Shown piece by piece: positions 38,407-62,398 of a stretch of 64,000 nt of DNA (positions are counted from its first letter, which is position 1; each line of letters starts with the position of its first letter). The position numbers and the translations under genes were made by a program. The notes beneath the pieces are model-generated. The model saw only the letters and a list, made by a program, of their open reading frames with translations, was not told the origin of the DNA and searched no databases. The DNA is from Diplonema papillatum (lineage: Eukaryota; Euglenozoa; Diplonemea; Diplonemida; Diplonemidae), in NCBI GenBank assembly GCA_030068145.1, contig JAPJBO010000149.1:248001-312000 (forward strand). The letters run 5' to 3'.

Positions 38407-38449
38407 AATGCGATAATTATTATCGCATGCGAATCGTTTGACCAGAGGA

Positions 38450-38824
38450 CTGAAGGAAAAGCTTCAGTTGCTACCATTGCGTGCTTGTACTGGTCCTTGA
38501 AAATAACGCGTGACGGATGGCAGAGGCCTGACCGATGGAGATCTGCAGGATATCTTGGACAGCCCACAGATAAATTTGGCAGCACGCAATCAAAGCATGA
38601 TCACGTACGAAGAGATAACCGCGACACCGCAAATCGCCACAGATTATTTGTATTCTAACCCAAACTAGGCGGTCGCGGTCGAAGACGGAACGCAACCCGA
38701 GCGAGGAGTAAGGTTGAGAACCAGAATGACAGTCATAATGGCCATGCTGAAGGCAAGGTTGCGTTGCAGGAGGAGAAACTGGTGCTTGGCCGAGGATAAG
38801 ATGGCTATGGCGGCAGGGGCAGAA
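38450..38824. other. Unassigned stretch
   Basis: Unique sequence with CGAAGAGATAACCGCGACACCGCAAATCGCCACAGAT, which resembles 12900-12950 (AATAACCGCGACGCCGGCGATGCAG..). No gene is supported. Confidence 0.35.
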
Positions 38825-39225
38825 CAGAGCGCACGCCTTCGCAGTCCCAGGACCTCCGCCCACTTGCATACAGCCGTCGACTGGCCTTTCCCAAGAGGAC
38901 GAGTTGGAATGCAGGTACCATCTCCGGAGAGCTTCCGGTTTCTCCCAGAGTAGAGGAGCTGATGCAAACGCCACCTGATTGCGGATCACCTTCTTGCCCA
39001 AACCCAAGAGGGATTGGAGTGTCGGAATGGCGCGCGAGGAGAGGCTCTGGCTTGTTTGCTTCTTTCGCTGGCGAGAGGAAGACTTCGGACACGGCAAAGC
39101 CTTGGGTTCTTCGGGCTCTGCATCCTTCTGTTCCAGAGAACTTGCCCACAACAACATTAGCCGTGAATGGCATGCTTTGGGTGACGGCATGCAGTTTATC
39201 AAGAAGTAACTTCTTATCAGCTTCC
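38825..39225 (-). pseudogene. Coding-like fragment, longer partner of 25040-25300
   Basis: The minus strand reads LLLDKLHAVTQSMPFTANVV, then GKFSGTEGCRARRTQGFAVS and FLSPAKEANKPEPLLARHSD in one frame, then SSTLGETGSS. It shares both ends with 25040-25300. It has no start and no family was recognised; it may be part of a dead mobile element or gene. Confidence 0.45.
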
Positions 39226-39440
39226 CCTCTTTAGCTCGACTTGATCGTCGCGCTCAGGCGCGTTTTGGTGCCTCGCTTCTTCTTCGATTGGTCCAGGTTC
39301 ATCGGTTGCTGCACCGGCGCTTCCATCCGCCGCACTTCACTTTCTAGTGCTCGTGGCACACCCGCTCACTCCACTTTCGTGTTCCGTAGCGTTGAACATC
39401 GCCCATCTCGCCGCACGCTCCGCCCTTCCACCTCCGTACG

Positions 39441-39974
39441 TCAGGAAAAGATCCATCCCTCACGCCTCGCCGCTGAACTCGTGCCGTCGTCAGCTGTGTC
39501 TCGAGCACTTCCATCGTCTCCGTATAACCACGCCTCATCTCGTACCCCGTGAGGCACGGCGGGGCTCCCACCGTTCTCAGCGACCCTATCTTCTCCAGTT
39601 TCCAAGCGGTCCGTCACCGTTCGCTCCAGCGCATCCCCGACGGTTTTTAAAAGTTTTGAGAGTACCCTCGCACGCATGCTCAACGGTGTCCCATCCGTCG
39701 TCGCTACGACACTGCCCGGAAGATCCAGTTTGGTCCACACTTCAAAGTCGACGGTGAGGTTTCGAGACGTCTGCGCGTCTCGAGACGTCACCCGCCACCG
39801 ACTAGCACATCCCATCCAACCAATACTGCAGCGCCCGGAACCATCTCTCTCCTCCGACCGCCGCGAAGGTCTCCGGTCCCGCGATCGCTTCGAAACCCGG
39901 CCGGCACAGGGCCTCTGTCTCCGGTCCCGCGATCGCTTCGAAACCCGGCCGGCGCGGGGCTTCTGATAGAACAT
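39441..39974 (-). pseudogene. Decayed LINE-like C-terminal fragment
   Basis: RNLTVDFEVWTKLDLP in minus frame matches ELAVDFEVHTGVDVP of 33821-35755, including the following basic helix. The upstream part holds a 33-bp duplication (CGGTCCCGCGATCGCTTCGAAACCCGGCCGGC, twice at 39880-39957). Related, but a different copy and shorter. Confidence 0.45.
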
Positions 39975-40364
39975 TTCCTGCTCTCCTTACCGCAGCTGAT
40001 CCTGTCACTACCTGTCAAACCGTGACCCCAGTCTGTCCTTCCTTCTCATCCTATTCCTTCCTCTTCGGGGCACGCATAGCACATGGCCGCTCTGCGCAGG
40101 TTGGGCCGTAATACTGCACCTTTGTAGCTCTTCCGCCCAGGGCCGACTGCAGAAAGTGGTCGCCACAAAGAAATTACCCCCCGAAATTCACCGATTTTGG
40201 CCTGGACCAGGTGGCTTGTCTCCTGGGGTCTTTGATCTTGGTACGCTCGAAGTACCCGAAATTGTCCGTATTTTGTGACGAAAAAGTGCAAAGTACCTTA
40301 GAAATGCTCTCCAGGACCCAAGGCTGCATCCCTGAAGCACTCAGCGAAAAAACAAGAAACGAAA

Positions 40365-40482
<118 letters not shown>

Positions 40483-40659
40483 GAGTTAGAGTGCAGGGAC
40501 CATCTCTCCGGGGAGTTTCCGGTCTCCTCACTTCTCTTCGCACTGCTACGGCGGGCGTAAGTCGCTCCGGAGGCGCGCTGCAGGTTGCGGCTCTGCTACA
40601 GTGAGTGGCGGCACCGGAGTTGGTGCTGCAGCGGGCGCTCTGGCCCGTTGGGGGGAAAA

Positions 40660-40795
40660 TCTTAGTTTAATGTTTAGGCGGAGCACTGCCTCTCGGGGGG
40701 AAAATCTTAGTTTCGTGTTCAGGCGCTACTTGCCTCTCCTGTGTTTGATGATGCTAGCATCAAGTCTGTCGGGGGGAAAATGCGGGGGTTGCAAG
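40660..40795 (+). repeat. Family F motif GGGGGGAAAATCTTAGTTT..GATGCTAGCATC
   Basis: Two units of GGGGGGAAAATCTTAGTTTnnTGTTYAGGCG.. and a GATGATGCTAGCATCAAG palindrome. Related units are at 48195-48275 and four times at 50690-50930, at the start of kinase intron 2. Confidence 0.6.
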
Positions 40796-40821
40796 AACGT
40801 GCTTGGAATGGTAGATACGGA

Positions 40822-40912
40822 CGGCCTGCATAACGCGCAGGCAGCGTTTTCGTCTGAGGAAGGACAAGTGGGGTCCGACCAGTGTTCTTCAAAACACTTC
40901 CGCAAAACCCTC
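40822..40912 (-). repeat. Broken duplicate of the FtsH 5' leader
   Basis: The sequence CGCGCAGGCAGCGTTTTCGTCTGAGGAAGGACAAGTGGGGTCCGACCAGTGTTCTTCAAAACACTTCCGC matches 33030-33105 (start codon, leader and upstream). The start codon is changed and the frame does not go on. Confidence 0.7.
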
Positions 40913-41274
40913 CATTTTTTTTGTGTCTAACAAATGCAATTTGTCAAGAACAAAAACAGATCGATGGCAGCGTACTATCCTCACTCCCGTTAGATGAACA
41001 AAACAGGTTTGAAGGAAGTGCGCACAAACAAAACACGTTCCGTCAGGATCACATTCGCTAAGACTGCAGTCTCGGCTATCGGAGTGGAAGTTCACGCATG
41101 AAGGGACTCCCACAGGGGCAGTTAGATTTCACTTCCCTCCACACGCGGCCTTTCAGCGTTTTGGTGGGCAATTTCCAAAAGAAAAAGTGGCCAGCAGGAA
41201 AAGAATGAATGCTGTGACGGATGCAGGGAGTCGCGGCACCTGGAAAGGCACCGGACAACAACGTCGGGAGACAT

Positions 41275-41314
<40 letters not shown>

Positions 41315-41930
41315 AAGCGAGAGGGAGAGTGCCGGGAGATCCTCATCGGGAGGGAAGGGGGTTTCGTCGAACTTCGTAGTCAACGGGGCCTCAAACCGGC
41401 GCGACACTATGCCTGACTCGTACCATCCGTACATCATGTAACTGGAAACGGCTGTCGCATTGTTAGCTGGTGGGCGTGTGAAATGTGACTTCTGCCCAGT
41501 GCCCTGACTGTCAGTGCTGAGAAATCAAGTCAAGCGGGTAAACGGCGGGACTAACTATGACTCTCTTTAGGTAGCCAAACGCCTCGTTTTCCATTCAAAG
41601 ACTCGCGCGAATGGACCAGTGAGACTCCTTCTGACCCTACCTACTGTCTGGCGAAACCGCAGTCAAGGGAACGGACTTGAAGCTGTCTACACAACAACAG
41701 TTACAGGACGTGCCCTGCAAGCACCTGCTGAGAGTACTTCAGAACCCCACAGACGGTTCTTTCTGCTCGCGCTGTGTACACAGTCCTTGGGTCTCAGGTA
41801 GTACGTGGCCATGTGCCGTTGTGTCCTGGCCGTCTTGCTAACTGTGGACACCGCGGCCTGAGGTGTACTATGGATGTAGCTGGTACACCACGCGTTCCAA
41901 AATGTTAGTATTGTGCATGTGTGCTAAAGG

Positions 41931-42068
41931 GGGGGTCGAATAATAACAGTTATTTGACACACGTCTGGTTGTCCAAAAACACTACCACTATTTGATCCTG
42001 CCACTGTTCGGCTACCCGGAACGTTTTTTTAATATTCGACAAATCAGGTGTTATTCTTCGACCCCCCA
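41931..42068. mobile_element. Short MITE-like element, GGGGGGTCGAA ends
   Basis: GGGGGGTCGAATAATAACA on the left and its inverse TGTTATTCTTCGACCCCCC on the right, 138 bp apart. The inner parts also pair loosely (AATATTCGACAAATCAGG). No target duplication is clear. Confidence 0.5.
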
Positions 42069-42721
42069 CTTTACACCATGTCGGGAGAGTTGTAGGGATG
42101 GGTATGCACCAGCCACCAGGACCCCGGAAAACGACAAACTGTGTGCACGTGCTACTTCAGAGTGGACGGGGTCTCAATCCGACACGACACGTTTGACCTG
42201 ACGCAGGCTCTACGCAAGGATGTCCGCACTTCCAAAACAGCCCTCAACCCTGTACGGACGGGGGTCATGTCGAAAAAGCCAGAACCAGAGCTGGAGTTCG
42301 GACACTAGGCCTCCAGAGCAAAGACACGTCAAAAAGGATCAATGTTTGCTGCTGTGAAGAGACGTGCCGCGAAACCTTTCCGAGGAGCACCCTGTTTCCC
42401 ATTTTGGAGTCGGAAACCCCTCGAGTTTGACACCCCGTGGCAGTGTTTAGGAAGGACCCGGTGTGACTGGGGTACAAGCCTTTTTAACGTATATCACGGT
42501 CTACCAGGGGGGGGGGATGAACCGGCGTAAATGGACTTCCCCGCGCTGGGGAACGCGTTGGGCGGTGCGAAAAGAAAGATGTAAGACGAAAGCGAAGAGG
42601 GGGTGATAAGGGTACCGGGGAAGAGCTATCCTTATCTATGAGCTAGGTGGTGGGGGTGTGTTCCCTTCCCCACGGGTGGTGTACAAAAAAGACAGGCGCT
42701 CCGGTTCGTTTGTGCGCGCCG

Positions 42722-42912
42722 GCCAAAAGAAATACTCGACGTAGCTGCTTTGACTCCGGATGAAAGAGCTGAAATATAGAGGTAGAGGGGCAAATACAAT
42801 ACAAACACAACCTGATTTGTTCTTCGCTTTTCACACCATCGTGTGCCGTTTCTTCACTCAGGACTTTTTTCCCTGCTGTGTTTGGTGTGTCTAGTCGTGT
42901 AGGGGTAGGCCT
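42722..42912 (+). mobile_element. MITE family B, left half
   Basis: AAAGAAATACTCGACGTAGCTGC to GTCGTGTAGGGGTAGGCCTG, matching the left half of 61592-61890. A fragment of family C end (AAAAGACAGGCGCTCCGGTTCGTTTGTGCGCGCCGG) is directly upstream. Confidence 0.6.
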
Positions 42913-44209
42913 GGACGACCTCAACAAGAGCATTGAGTTCTGTGAAGTGCAAGTGCCATGAAGGAAGGCAAGCACTCAACGATGCAGGTAAGGGAAGTCG
43001 GCAAACTGGATCTGTAACTTCGGGAAAAGGATTGGCTCTGAGGACACATGCCGGATTGTCAGTGCGGGTTTAGGTCTGGGCTCAGATTCAAGGTGCTGTA
43101 AGTAGCGCTCTCGGGGCGCTACCCGCGGCTCCAGATTTCTTCCAGGCCTTCTTGCATGTTGTGCCCGCAATGAAGTGTCAGCTTGGAACGGTCAGGAATC
43201 CACACTGGAACTAACCCACAGCATTTGCTTCATCACAGCGGTGGCGAGTGGCGTGTGACTTCTGCCCTGTGCCCTGAAAGTCAACGCTGTCTGTTCACGG
43301 GCTTGTGTTACTTTATGACTTCGTCCGTCGGGAGAGTCAACGATGATGAGGATGAGGTCAAACTGGTCATTTCCGAGTCCAAGTTCCATTCCAGCTCGCT
43401 TTCGCGGTGCGGGCTTTCCGGGCCGTTTTGGCTGTTTCCGGGTCGGTGGCGGGGAAGATGCCAGACATTCCTTTCGTTGGTCTAGCGTGTTGTTCGCGGC
43501 CTGTCGCGATCGCTTTGATCTTCGTGGCTTCCCTGTCGGTCAAGAGCATTGAGTTCTATGACGTGCAAGCGCCATGAAGGCAAGCGAGCACCGCAACAAT
43601 AGCAGTGTCCCGAAAACGCCTCGTTACGAACCCGACGACCACTGCGGCGCGCTTGCACAATACCGGGCGCTAGCGTCCGGCAAGAGCAAGCATGACACAG
43701 CCCGTGTCTGACAGGTGAGACAAGAAGCATCGGTTCACTCTGTCAAAGGACAAACCCCACAAACGCTAGACCTCAAAGGGCCGTGGAATACAGCACCAAG
43801 CAGGTCTATGCAGCTTCAGGATCAACCTGATATGCCCCGTGGGTAAAGGAACATAGGCAAACAGGCTTAAACGCCAGCAGAACAGAGCTAGAGTCGGCAA
43901 CATCGGTGGGAAAAGCAGGGCATTTCAATCGTTGTTGCCACCGCAGAGAGTGAAGCCGCCACGACCTTTTTCCGACGTGCTTCCCTTCTACGAGTCCAAG
44001 CAGCGTGGGCCGGGGACTGCTGCCGCTGCCCCTTAGTTCGATTCCCGTGGTGCACTGCGTCAGGCAATGCGACGCAGTTCCAGGAGACGGTATCAGCATG
44101 TTGTACGCGGGAATCTTGCGTGTTGTGCCCGCGATGAAGTGTCAGCTGCATTTCGCGTCATCACAGCGGGTGGCGAGTGGAATGTAACTTCTGCCCAGTG
44201 CCCTGAATG

Positions 44210-44400
44210 TCAACGCTGAGAGATCAGGTTATTCTTCGTTGACGCAGAGCTCGGGACGTCTGGCTGTCTTGGGGCACAGCTGTCAGACTTGTCGGCGGTG
44301 TCAAACTTTACCACTGCCTTCTTGTTCTTGTGCTTCTGGGTGGACGCATGGCTGACCAGTGCGTCGAAGTCGAACTTCGATCGATACAGTTGTCCACCAG
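44210..44400 (-). CDS. Candidate terminal exon, possibly of the kinase gene
   Basis: After a minus-strand acceptor (CCTTCGACAG) an open frame of about 62 codons runs GGQLYRSKFDFDALVSHAST, a lysine-rich middle (QKHKNKKAVVKFDTADKS), then VPSSASTKNNLISQR and TGA. Composition and strand fit the tail of the kinase gene, and VPSS also ends the previous candidate exon (45620). The splice phase could not be proved because the exon before it is unsure. Confidence 0.35.
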
Positions 44401-44554
44401 CTGTCGAAGGGTAAACGGCTGGAGCAACTGCGACTCTCTTGAGGTAGCCAAATGCCTCGTCTTCTAATTAAAGACGCGCATGACTGGACAAACGAGATTC
44501 CTCCTGTCCCTACCTACTGTCTGGCGAAACAGCAGTCAAGGGAACGGACTGCCG

Positions 44555-45619
44555 ACACTTGTCACCGCAAGACGTGCGACTGCAAAAACACCGCCGAGCA
44601 GGCAACGCGATGCAGTTCCAGTACACCTATGCAGCGGCTTGTCACCGCAAGACGTGCGACTGCAAAAACACTCTGAGCAGGCAACGCGATGCAGTTCCAG
44701 TACACCTATGCAGCGGCTTGTCACCGCAAGACGTGCGACTGCAAAAACACGCCGAGCAGGCAACACGATGCAGTTCCAGTTCACCTATGCAGCGGCTTGT
44801 CACCGCAAGACGTGCGACTGCAAAAACACGCCGAGCAGGCAACACGATGCAGTTCCAGTACACCTATGCAGCGGCTTGTCACCGCAAGACGTGCGACTGC
44901 GAAAACACGCCGAGCAGGCAACACGATGCAGTTCCAGTACACCTATGCAGCGGCTTGTCACCGCAAGACGTGCGACTGCAAAAACACGCCGAGCAGGCAA
45001 CACGATGCAGTTCCAGTACACCTATGCAGCGGCTTGTCACCGCAAGACGTGCGACTGCGAAAACACGCCGAGCAGGCAACACGATGCAGTTCCAGTACAC
45101 CTATGCAGCGGCTTGTCACCGCAAGACGTGCGACTGCAAAAACACGCCGAGCAGGCAACACGATGCAGTTCCAGTACACCTATGCAGCGGCTTGTCACCG
45201 CAAGACGTGCGACTGCAAAAACACGCCGAGCAGGCAACACGATGCAGTTCCAGTACACCTATGCAGCGGCTTGTCACCGCAAGACGTGCGACTGCGAAAA
45301 CACGCCGAGCAGGCAACACGATGCAGTTCCAGTACACCTATGCAGCGGCTTGTCACCGCAAGACGTGCGACTGCAAAAACACGCCGAGCAGGCAACACGA
45401 TGCAGTTCCAGTACACCTATGCAGCGGCTTGTCACCGCAAGACGTGCGACTGCAAAAACACGCCGAGCAGGCAACACGATGCAGTTCCAGTACACCTATG
45501 CAGCGGCTTGTCACCGCAAGACGTGCGACTGCGAAAACACGCCGAGCAGGCAACACGATGCAGTTCCAGTACACCTATGCAGCGGTTTGTCACCGCAAGA
45601 CGTGCGACTGCGAAAACAC

Positions 45620-45627
<8 letters not shown>
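44555..45627. repeat. 79-bp minisatellite, about 13.5 units
   Basis: The unit begins GCAACACGATGCAGTTCCAG and contains ACCGCAAGACGTGCGACTGC. Units differ mainly at CAAAAACACG/CGAAAACACG and at the first two (CTCTGAGC). Because 79 is not a multiple of three, long open frames cycle through all frames on both strands and are not genes. It ends at the candidate kinase exon at 45620. Confidence 0.95.
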
Positions 45628-58324
<12,697 letters not shown>

Positions 58325-58705
58325 CGACGTGGGTATGAAAGCGCATGAACCCCCCCCCTTTCCCACGCGCTTTCTCCACACACACACACACACACCACAC
58401 ACCCCTTCCCGAAATCTGCAGGCTCTATTTTTCGCATTATTTGTGGATTAGAAGGTCGGTATTTTAAAGTCTCCGGTATTTTTGAGAGAAAAGGTATCGG
58501 CATTGCACAGCAGGTAGTATGTGGTCCTTTAGGATCTCCTACACCATGCTCGTGGGTGTGTACACACAACCCACCATCCACTAGCACCTAGTGGTATCGT
58601 GGTACGCTGGTGGTATCCTAGCACGAACGTGTATTCACCTCCTAGGTCATCATCAGAGATGTTGCTGGTTCTACATAGCACCAGCAGCAGCCTATTCGGA
58701 GTTTA

Positions 58706-59185
58706 ATGTTGAGGCACCAGAACGATCCTTGCCGGTTTGATCGTCTTAGAAAAGCGGAGAGCCTTCGGTGTTAAATGTTGAGGCACCAGAACAATCCTTG
58801 CCGGTTTGATCGTCTTAGAAAAGCGGAGAGCCTTCGGTGTTAAATGTTGAGGCACCAGAACGATCCTTGCCGGTTTGATCGTCTTAGAAAAGCGGAGAGC
58901 CTTCGGTGTTAAATGTTGAGGCACCAGAACGATCCTTGCCGGTTTGATCGTCTTAGAAAAGCGGAGAGCCTTCGGTGTTAAATGTTGAGGCACCAGAACG
59001 ATCCTTGCCGGTTTGATCGTCTTAGAAAAGCGGAGAGCCTTCGGTGTTAAATGTTGAGGCACCAGAACGATCCTTGCCGGTTTGATCGTCTTAGAAAAGC
59101 GGAGAGCCTTCGGTGTTTAATGTTGAGGCACCAGAACAATCCTTGCCGGTTTGATCGTCTTAGAAAAGCAGAGAGCCTTCTCAAC
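58706..59185. repeat. 69-bp minisatellite, seven units
   Basis: TGTTGAGGCACCAGAAC to GAGAGCCTTCGGTGTTAAA. 69 is a multiple of three, so one minus frame reads a 23-residue repeat (QHLTPKALRFSKTIKPARIV). No start context or family supports translation. It lies upstream of the kinase. Confidence 0.92.
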
Positions 59186-60050
59186 CTTCTGAGTGAGCGT
59201 GCTGTTGCTGCACCGAGGGTTCCCTCTTTGATTTCCACCTGTTTGGGCGATGGTTGGTCAACGCATGGTCGGGAGCCTCTTGTTTTCCCGGCCCTTGATC
59301 GGGCGAGCTTAGCAGAAGCAAAGCCAGATGTTTCCTGCGGAGATGCGGATGCCGCCATCTGGTTTCGAGAGAAGAAGTTTCTCGTTCTTGGTTGTGCTTT
59401 CTTTTGTGTAGATCCTGCGTATAAGTCGATCTTTGAGTGCGTGAGCCCCTTCGAAGAAAGGTCCATCACTTGATGAAGAGATCCTGCGGTTGTCGTCAAA
59501 AGATGGTCTTGTACAGGAGTAGATGTGTTGCAGCACTTGGGAGTGATTATTCGCTTGTTCGGAGGAAAAGAGTAGGCCTGCTTCGGCACACGGAGGTGGT
59601 GTGATTCGCTGGAATTCCCCCTCAGCCGAGTTGCCTGGCCGCATAATATTTTTCCGGCGCCACTCGCTTGAACCCCGGGGTTCGCACGTGGGTTTGAGAG
59701 AGTTTTGCTGCCGAACATGAACGATTTTCACATCCTCGGAACTTTTCCGTGGCCGAACCATCAACCGGGAAAATGGCTTGGGTTGCTCCAGGTTGCGACC
59801 TGCGGGCAAAATAAGAGCTCGTCACTCGCACAACCGCGGCTGATACAAAACTAATAATGATGATGATGATGATGATGATGATGATCTGAAGAGAGTGTTG
59901 TTTTCATTGAACGCAGTGCCTGATCGTTTTTACGTAAAACTGGATTCAGGACGCAAGTTAAAACGCCACGGTTTGCGGCGACGTGCTTCTCATTTCCTCC
60001 AACATTTCATATTTGGTATTATAAAAAAAACGCTACCCTCCCGTGGGCTA
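59186..60050. other. Gene-free stretch
   Basis: Overlapping open frames on both strands (for example plus GDGWSTHGREPLVFPALDRA near 59245) have no family features. (ATG)n occurs at 59856-59884. I see nothing firm. Confidence 0.35.
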
Positions 60051-60492
60051 AGTTGGATGGAATCGAGACTTGGCACGCCTTCATTGTGGAGACAACAGCG
60101 AAATCCGACCTCACCTTAGGACGGCGGCAACTCTTCACAGAGCGGGCGCACACGAAAAAGGAACGCAAAGAATGGAGCACGAGAGGCGTTCCGAATGGCA
60201 AGTCGGATCGTCAAGGCCAAGAGCGAAGAGTACAATGTAGGAGGTGTAGCAATCCGAAGCAGTGCCAGTTTCACTTTTTTTGTCCAGTCAACACAATTAA
60301 TGCAACTAAGGTATGCGCCAGACTGTTTCTTCATGGTCGATCCCAAGGGTCGAGCAGTTCGGTGTCTTGCGACGTTAGCTAGTTGGTCCTGCTGCGACGC
60401 ACGGAATCCGACCACAAGAAAGAGTCTGCGTCGCTTCTTTTTTGTTACAGGTTTCCGCTTCGCAAATCTGGTCGCTGGACAATATGTGTAGA
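60050..60492 (+). pseudogene. Possible decayed transposase-like fragment
   Basis: Plus-strand protein-like runs in two frames: MDGIETWHAFIVETTAKSDL, then GRRQLFTERAHTKKERKEWS, then Cys-rich QCRRCSNPKQCQFHFFC, and in the next frame MQLRYAPDCFFMVDPKGRAV. A zinc-ribbon-like tail after a basic stretch is seen in some DNA transposases, but the family is not identifiable. Confidence 0.25.
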
Positions 60493-60714
60493 GGGTGACC
60501 CCTCACAGACCTTGGCTTCGGAATAATGGGGTGAGGATGCAGGGCGTGAACCCTCAGAAATGGCTTGGAAACTGAAAGGTGTCGAGCCTAGTCAGGTGTA
60601 CGGAACCATTCGTGAGCGTTGCCCTTTCGGCGTCCTTGCACTACAACACTTCCTAGACCGACATCAATCCTTTGTAAACGAGGGAGAAGCAGGGGTTGGG
60701 AGAAGGGGAGAGGT

Positions 60715-60908
60715 GGGTAAACGTTGAGTGTTTGTCACACTTGAACAGCCTGGCTGTATTTGTCACCCTCTGAGCTAGCATGGGTAAACTTTGAGTGTTT
60801 GTCACGTGAGCAGCCTGGCTGTATTTATGACGGGAGCGTGGGTAAACGTTGAGTGCTTGTCACTTGAACAGCCTGGCTGTATTTGTCACCCTCTCAGCCC
60901 TGATGACG
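60715..60908 (+). repeat. Tandem repeat, three units of about 60 bp
   Basis: GGGTAAACGTTGAGTGTTTGTCAC..GAACAGCCTGGCTGTATTTGTCACCCTC, three times with small changes. Confidence 0.8.
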
Positions 60909-61591
60909 GGAGCGCATTTTGAAACGGTCAGCGCGCGCACATTCTTAAGCGCTATTTGAGGGTTGGAAAGCTGCTATTCTGAAGGTCTCCGGTTGGCCAT
61001 AGGCTACGGGGTGGGCAACAGTTCGTGTTAGTGATGTGCCACGTCGTGAATCTGGACTGGCTGTCGCCTAACGCGTTCAATTATTATAATTATGACAAGG
61101 ACTTTCTTCTTGCGCGTGCGGGGGTGGGTAGTTAAAGCGTTCCTGTGCTGCTTATGGCGATGAACAAGCAAGACTGCAGAACTTGTTCGGCACAGTACCA
61201 AGCTAGCACTGCAAGCTAGCACTGTACTCCGGAGCACGACGCCACGGTTCTAGCCGGAGGCCGTCACCGTCCGCCTTGTTCGGAAGGATTCAGGTTCTCG
61301 CAACATGGTAAGCATGGTGTGTAGTCCGTCTTTCAAGTTTTCTCGTTATCTTTCCTACTTTTCATGCTTTGTACGCGAAATGGCTTCTCAGTTGCGAATT
61401 GCAACAGAATTTTGAAAACGGGTGAAGAATTTCGATCACCCCGCACAACTGGCAAGACTGAATTTACGAGTGATAATGTGCAGCTATACAGGGATAGCTA
61501 CCGATTGCTATACTCAAAGCTCTTGCATACAAGCGCGGGCAGCGTAACTGGTAGTGGTAAGGGGTAATCTTCGCTCTCATGTATGGGAAGG

Positions 61592-61892
61592 GAAATACTC
61601 GACGTAGCTGCTTCGACTCCGAATGGAAGGCAGGAAATACAGAGGTAGAGGGGCAGAATACAATACAAACACAATCTGATTTGTTCTTCGCTTACACCAC
61701 CGTGTGTTGTTTTCTCACTCAGGACTTTGACCTGTCGTGTGTTTCTGATTTGTCGTGCAGGGGGTAGACCCGCATGACCTCACGTCCGTTCAACACGTGG
61801 TTCCGTAGTTACAGCACTTGGGATCCCTTCTGTTCTTTGTCAGGCAGCATCGTCGAGCATTTCCTTCAAGCTGGCGCTTATGTAAAAAAATT
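61592..61892 (+). mobile_element. MITE family B, complete copy
   Basis: GAAATACTCGACGTAGCTGC to GCATCGTCGAGCATTTCC, with inverted ends GAAATRCTCGACG.WGCTGC that resemble those of family A (GAAATRCTYGAGG.GCTGCC). So A and B are likely moved by the same enzyme. About 300 bp; no coding sequence. Confidence 0.65.
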
Positions 61893-62013
61893 AGTAAGGC
61901 GCTTCCGTTTGTTTGTGCGCACTAGCGGCTTTTCACCTGATTTGGTGAGTTGCTTTTAGTACGCTGCCAACTACTAATTTTTAGTACCAACAATGCATTG
62001 TTAACACAAAAAA
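61893..62013 (+). repeat. Repeat family D, last copy
   Basis: GTAAGGCGCTTCCGTTTGTTTGTGCGCACTAGCGGC to GCATTGTTAACACAAAAAA, almost identical to 1036-1168, directly next to MITE B. Confidence 0.7.
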
Positions 62014-62398
62014 GATGGATGCACGGCACGCGTTCATCTGACACGTGGTGCATTCGCACACGTCTACAGAAAAGGTAACGCGAGGGCCTTCAAAAGCGGC
62101 ACGTTCGTGTGCGTCATTCGTTCTCGGCACCTTCTCTGCCCGGTACGTTATCTAGCAGCTTTCGATTGCGAGACTGTTTGCGACCTTCCTTTCATTTCGC
62201 AGGCATCGATCGCAGGAACCAGCTGAGGAAGTAACTCGCGGAATCGTTGACGAAGGAAACGCCAATGACGGAGTCTTAGAACAATGTCTTATGTGTGGCC
62301 ATCATCGAAAGGGTTCCTAATGCTATCGTGTATTGGTATGCGTATCTTATTTGTGGTAGTAGTGGAGCACGTGCGTGTGTGTATTTGCGTGTTTCCGA

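Larger units (their letters stand above)
33635..38444. mobile_element. Element K, TGGTCAAACGATTCGCAT ends, TTATCGCA arrays
   Basis: The left end TGGTCAAACGATTCGCAT (33635-) and the right end (rc, to 38444) match over 18 bp. Both run into arrays of TTATCGCA/TATTATCGCA. Further TTATCGCA clusters occur inside (35738-35803, 36712-36765). The element is 4.8 kb. It carries a LINE-like frame (33821-35755) and an inner inverted pair (36766-38406). There is no clear target duplication. Confidence 0.55.
41480..44205. repeat. Gene-poor region of repeated short blocks
   Basis: 41535-41690 matches 44408-44555 (AAACGGC.GGA..AACTATGACTCTCTT.AGGTAGCCAAA, CCTACCTACTGTCTGGCGAAAC). 43070-43290 matches 765-1010. 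43300-43385 matches 49605-49690 (GTCCGTCGGGAGAGTCAACGATGATGAGGATG). No continuous coding sequence is supported. Confidence 0.5.

Noticed and set aside
58706..59062. 23-residue protein repeat from the 69-bp minisatellite
   Set aside because: Open only because 69 is a multiple of three; no start, no splice sites and no complexity outside the repeat.
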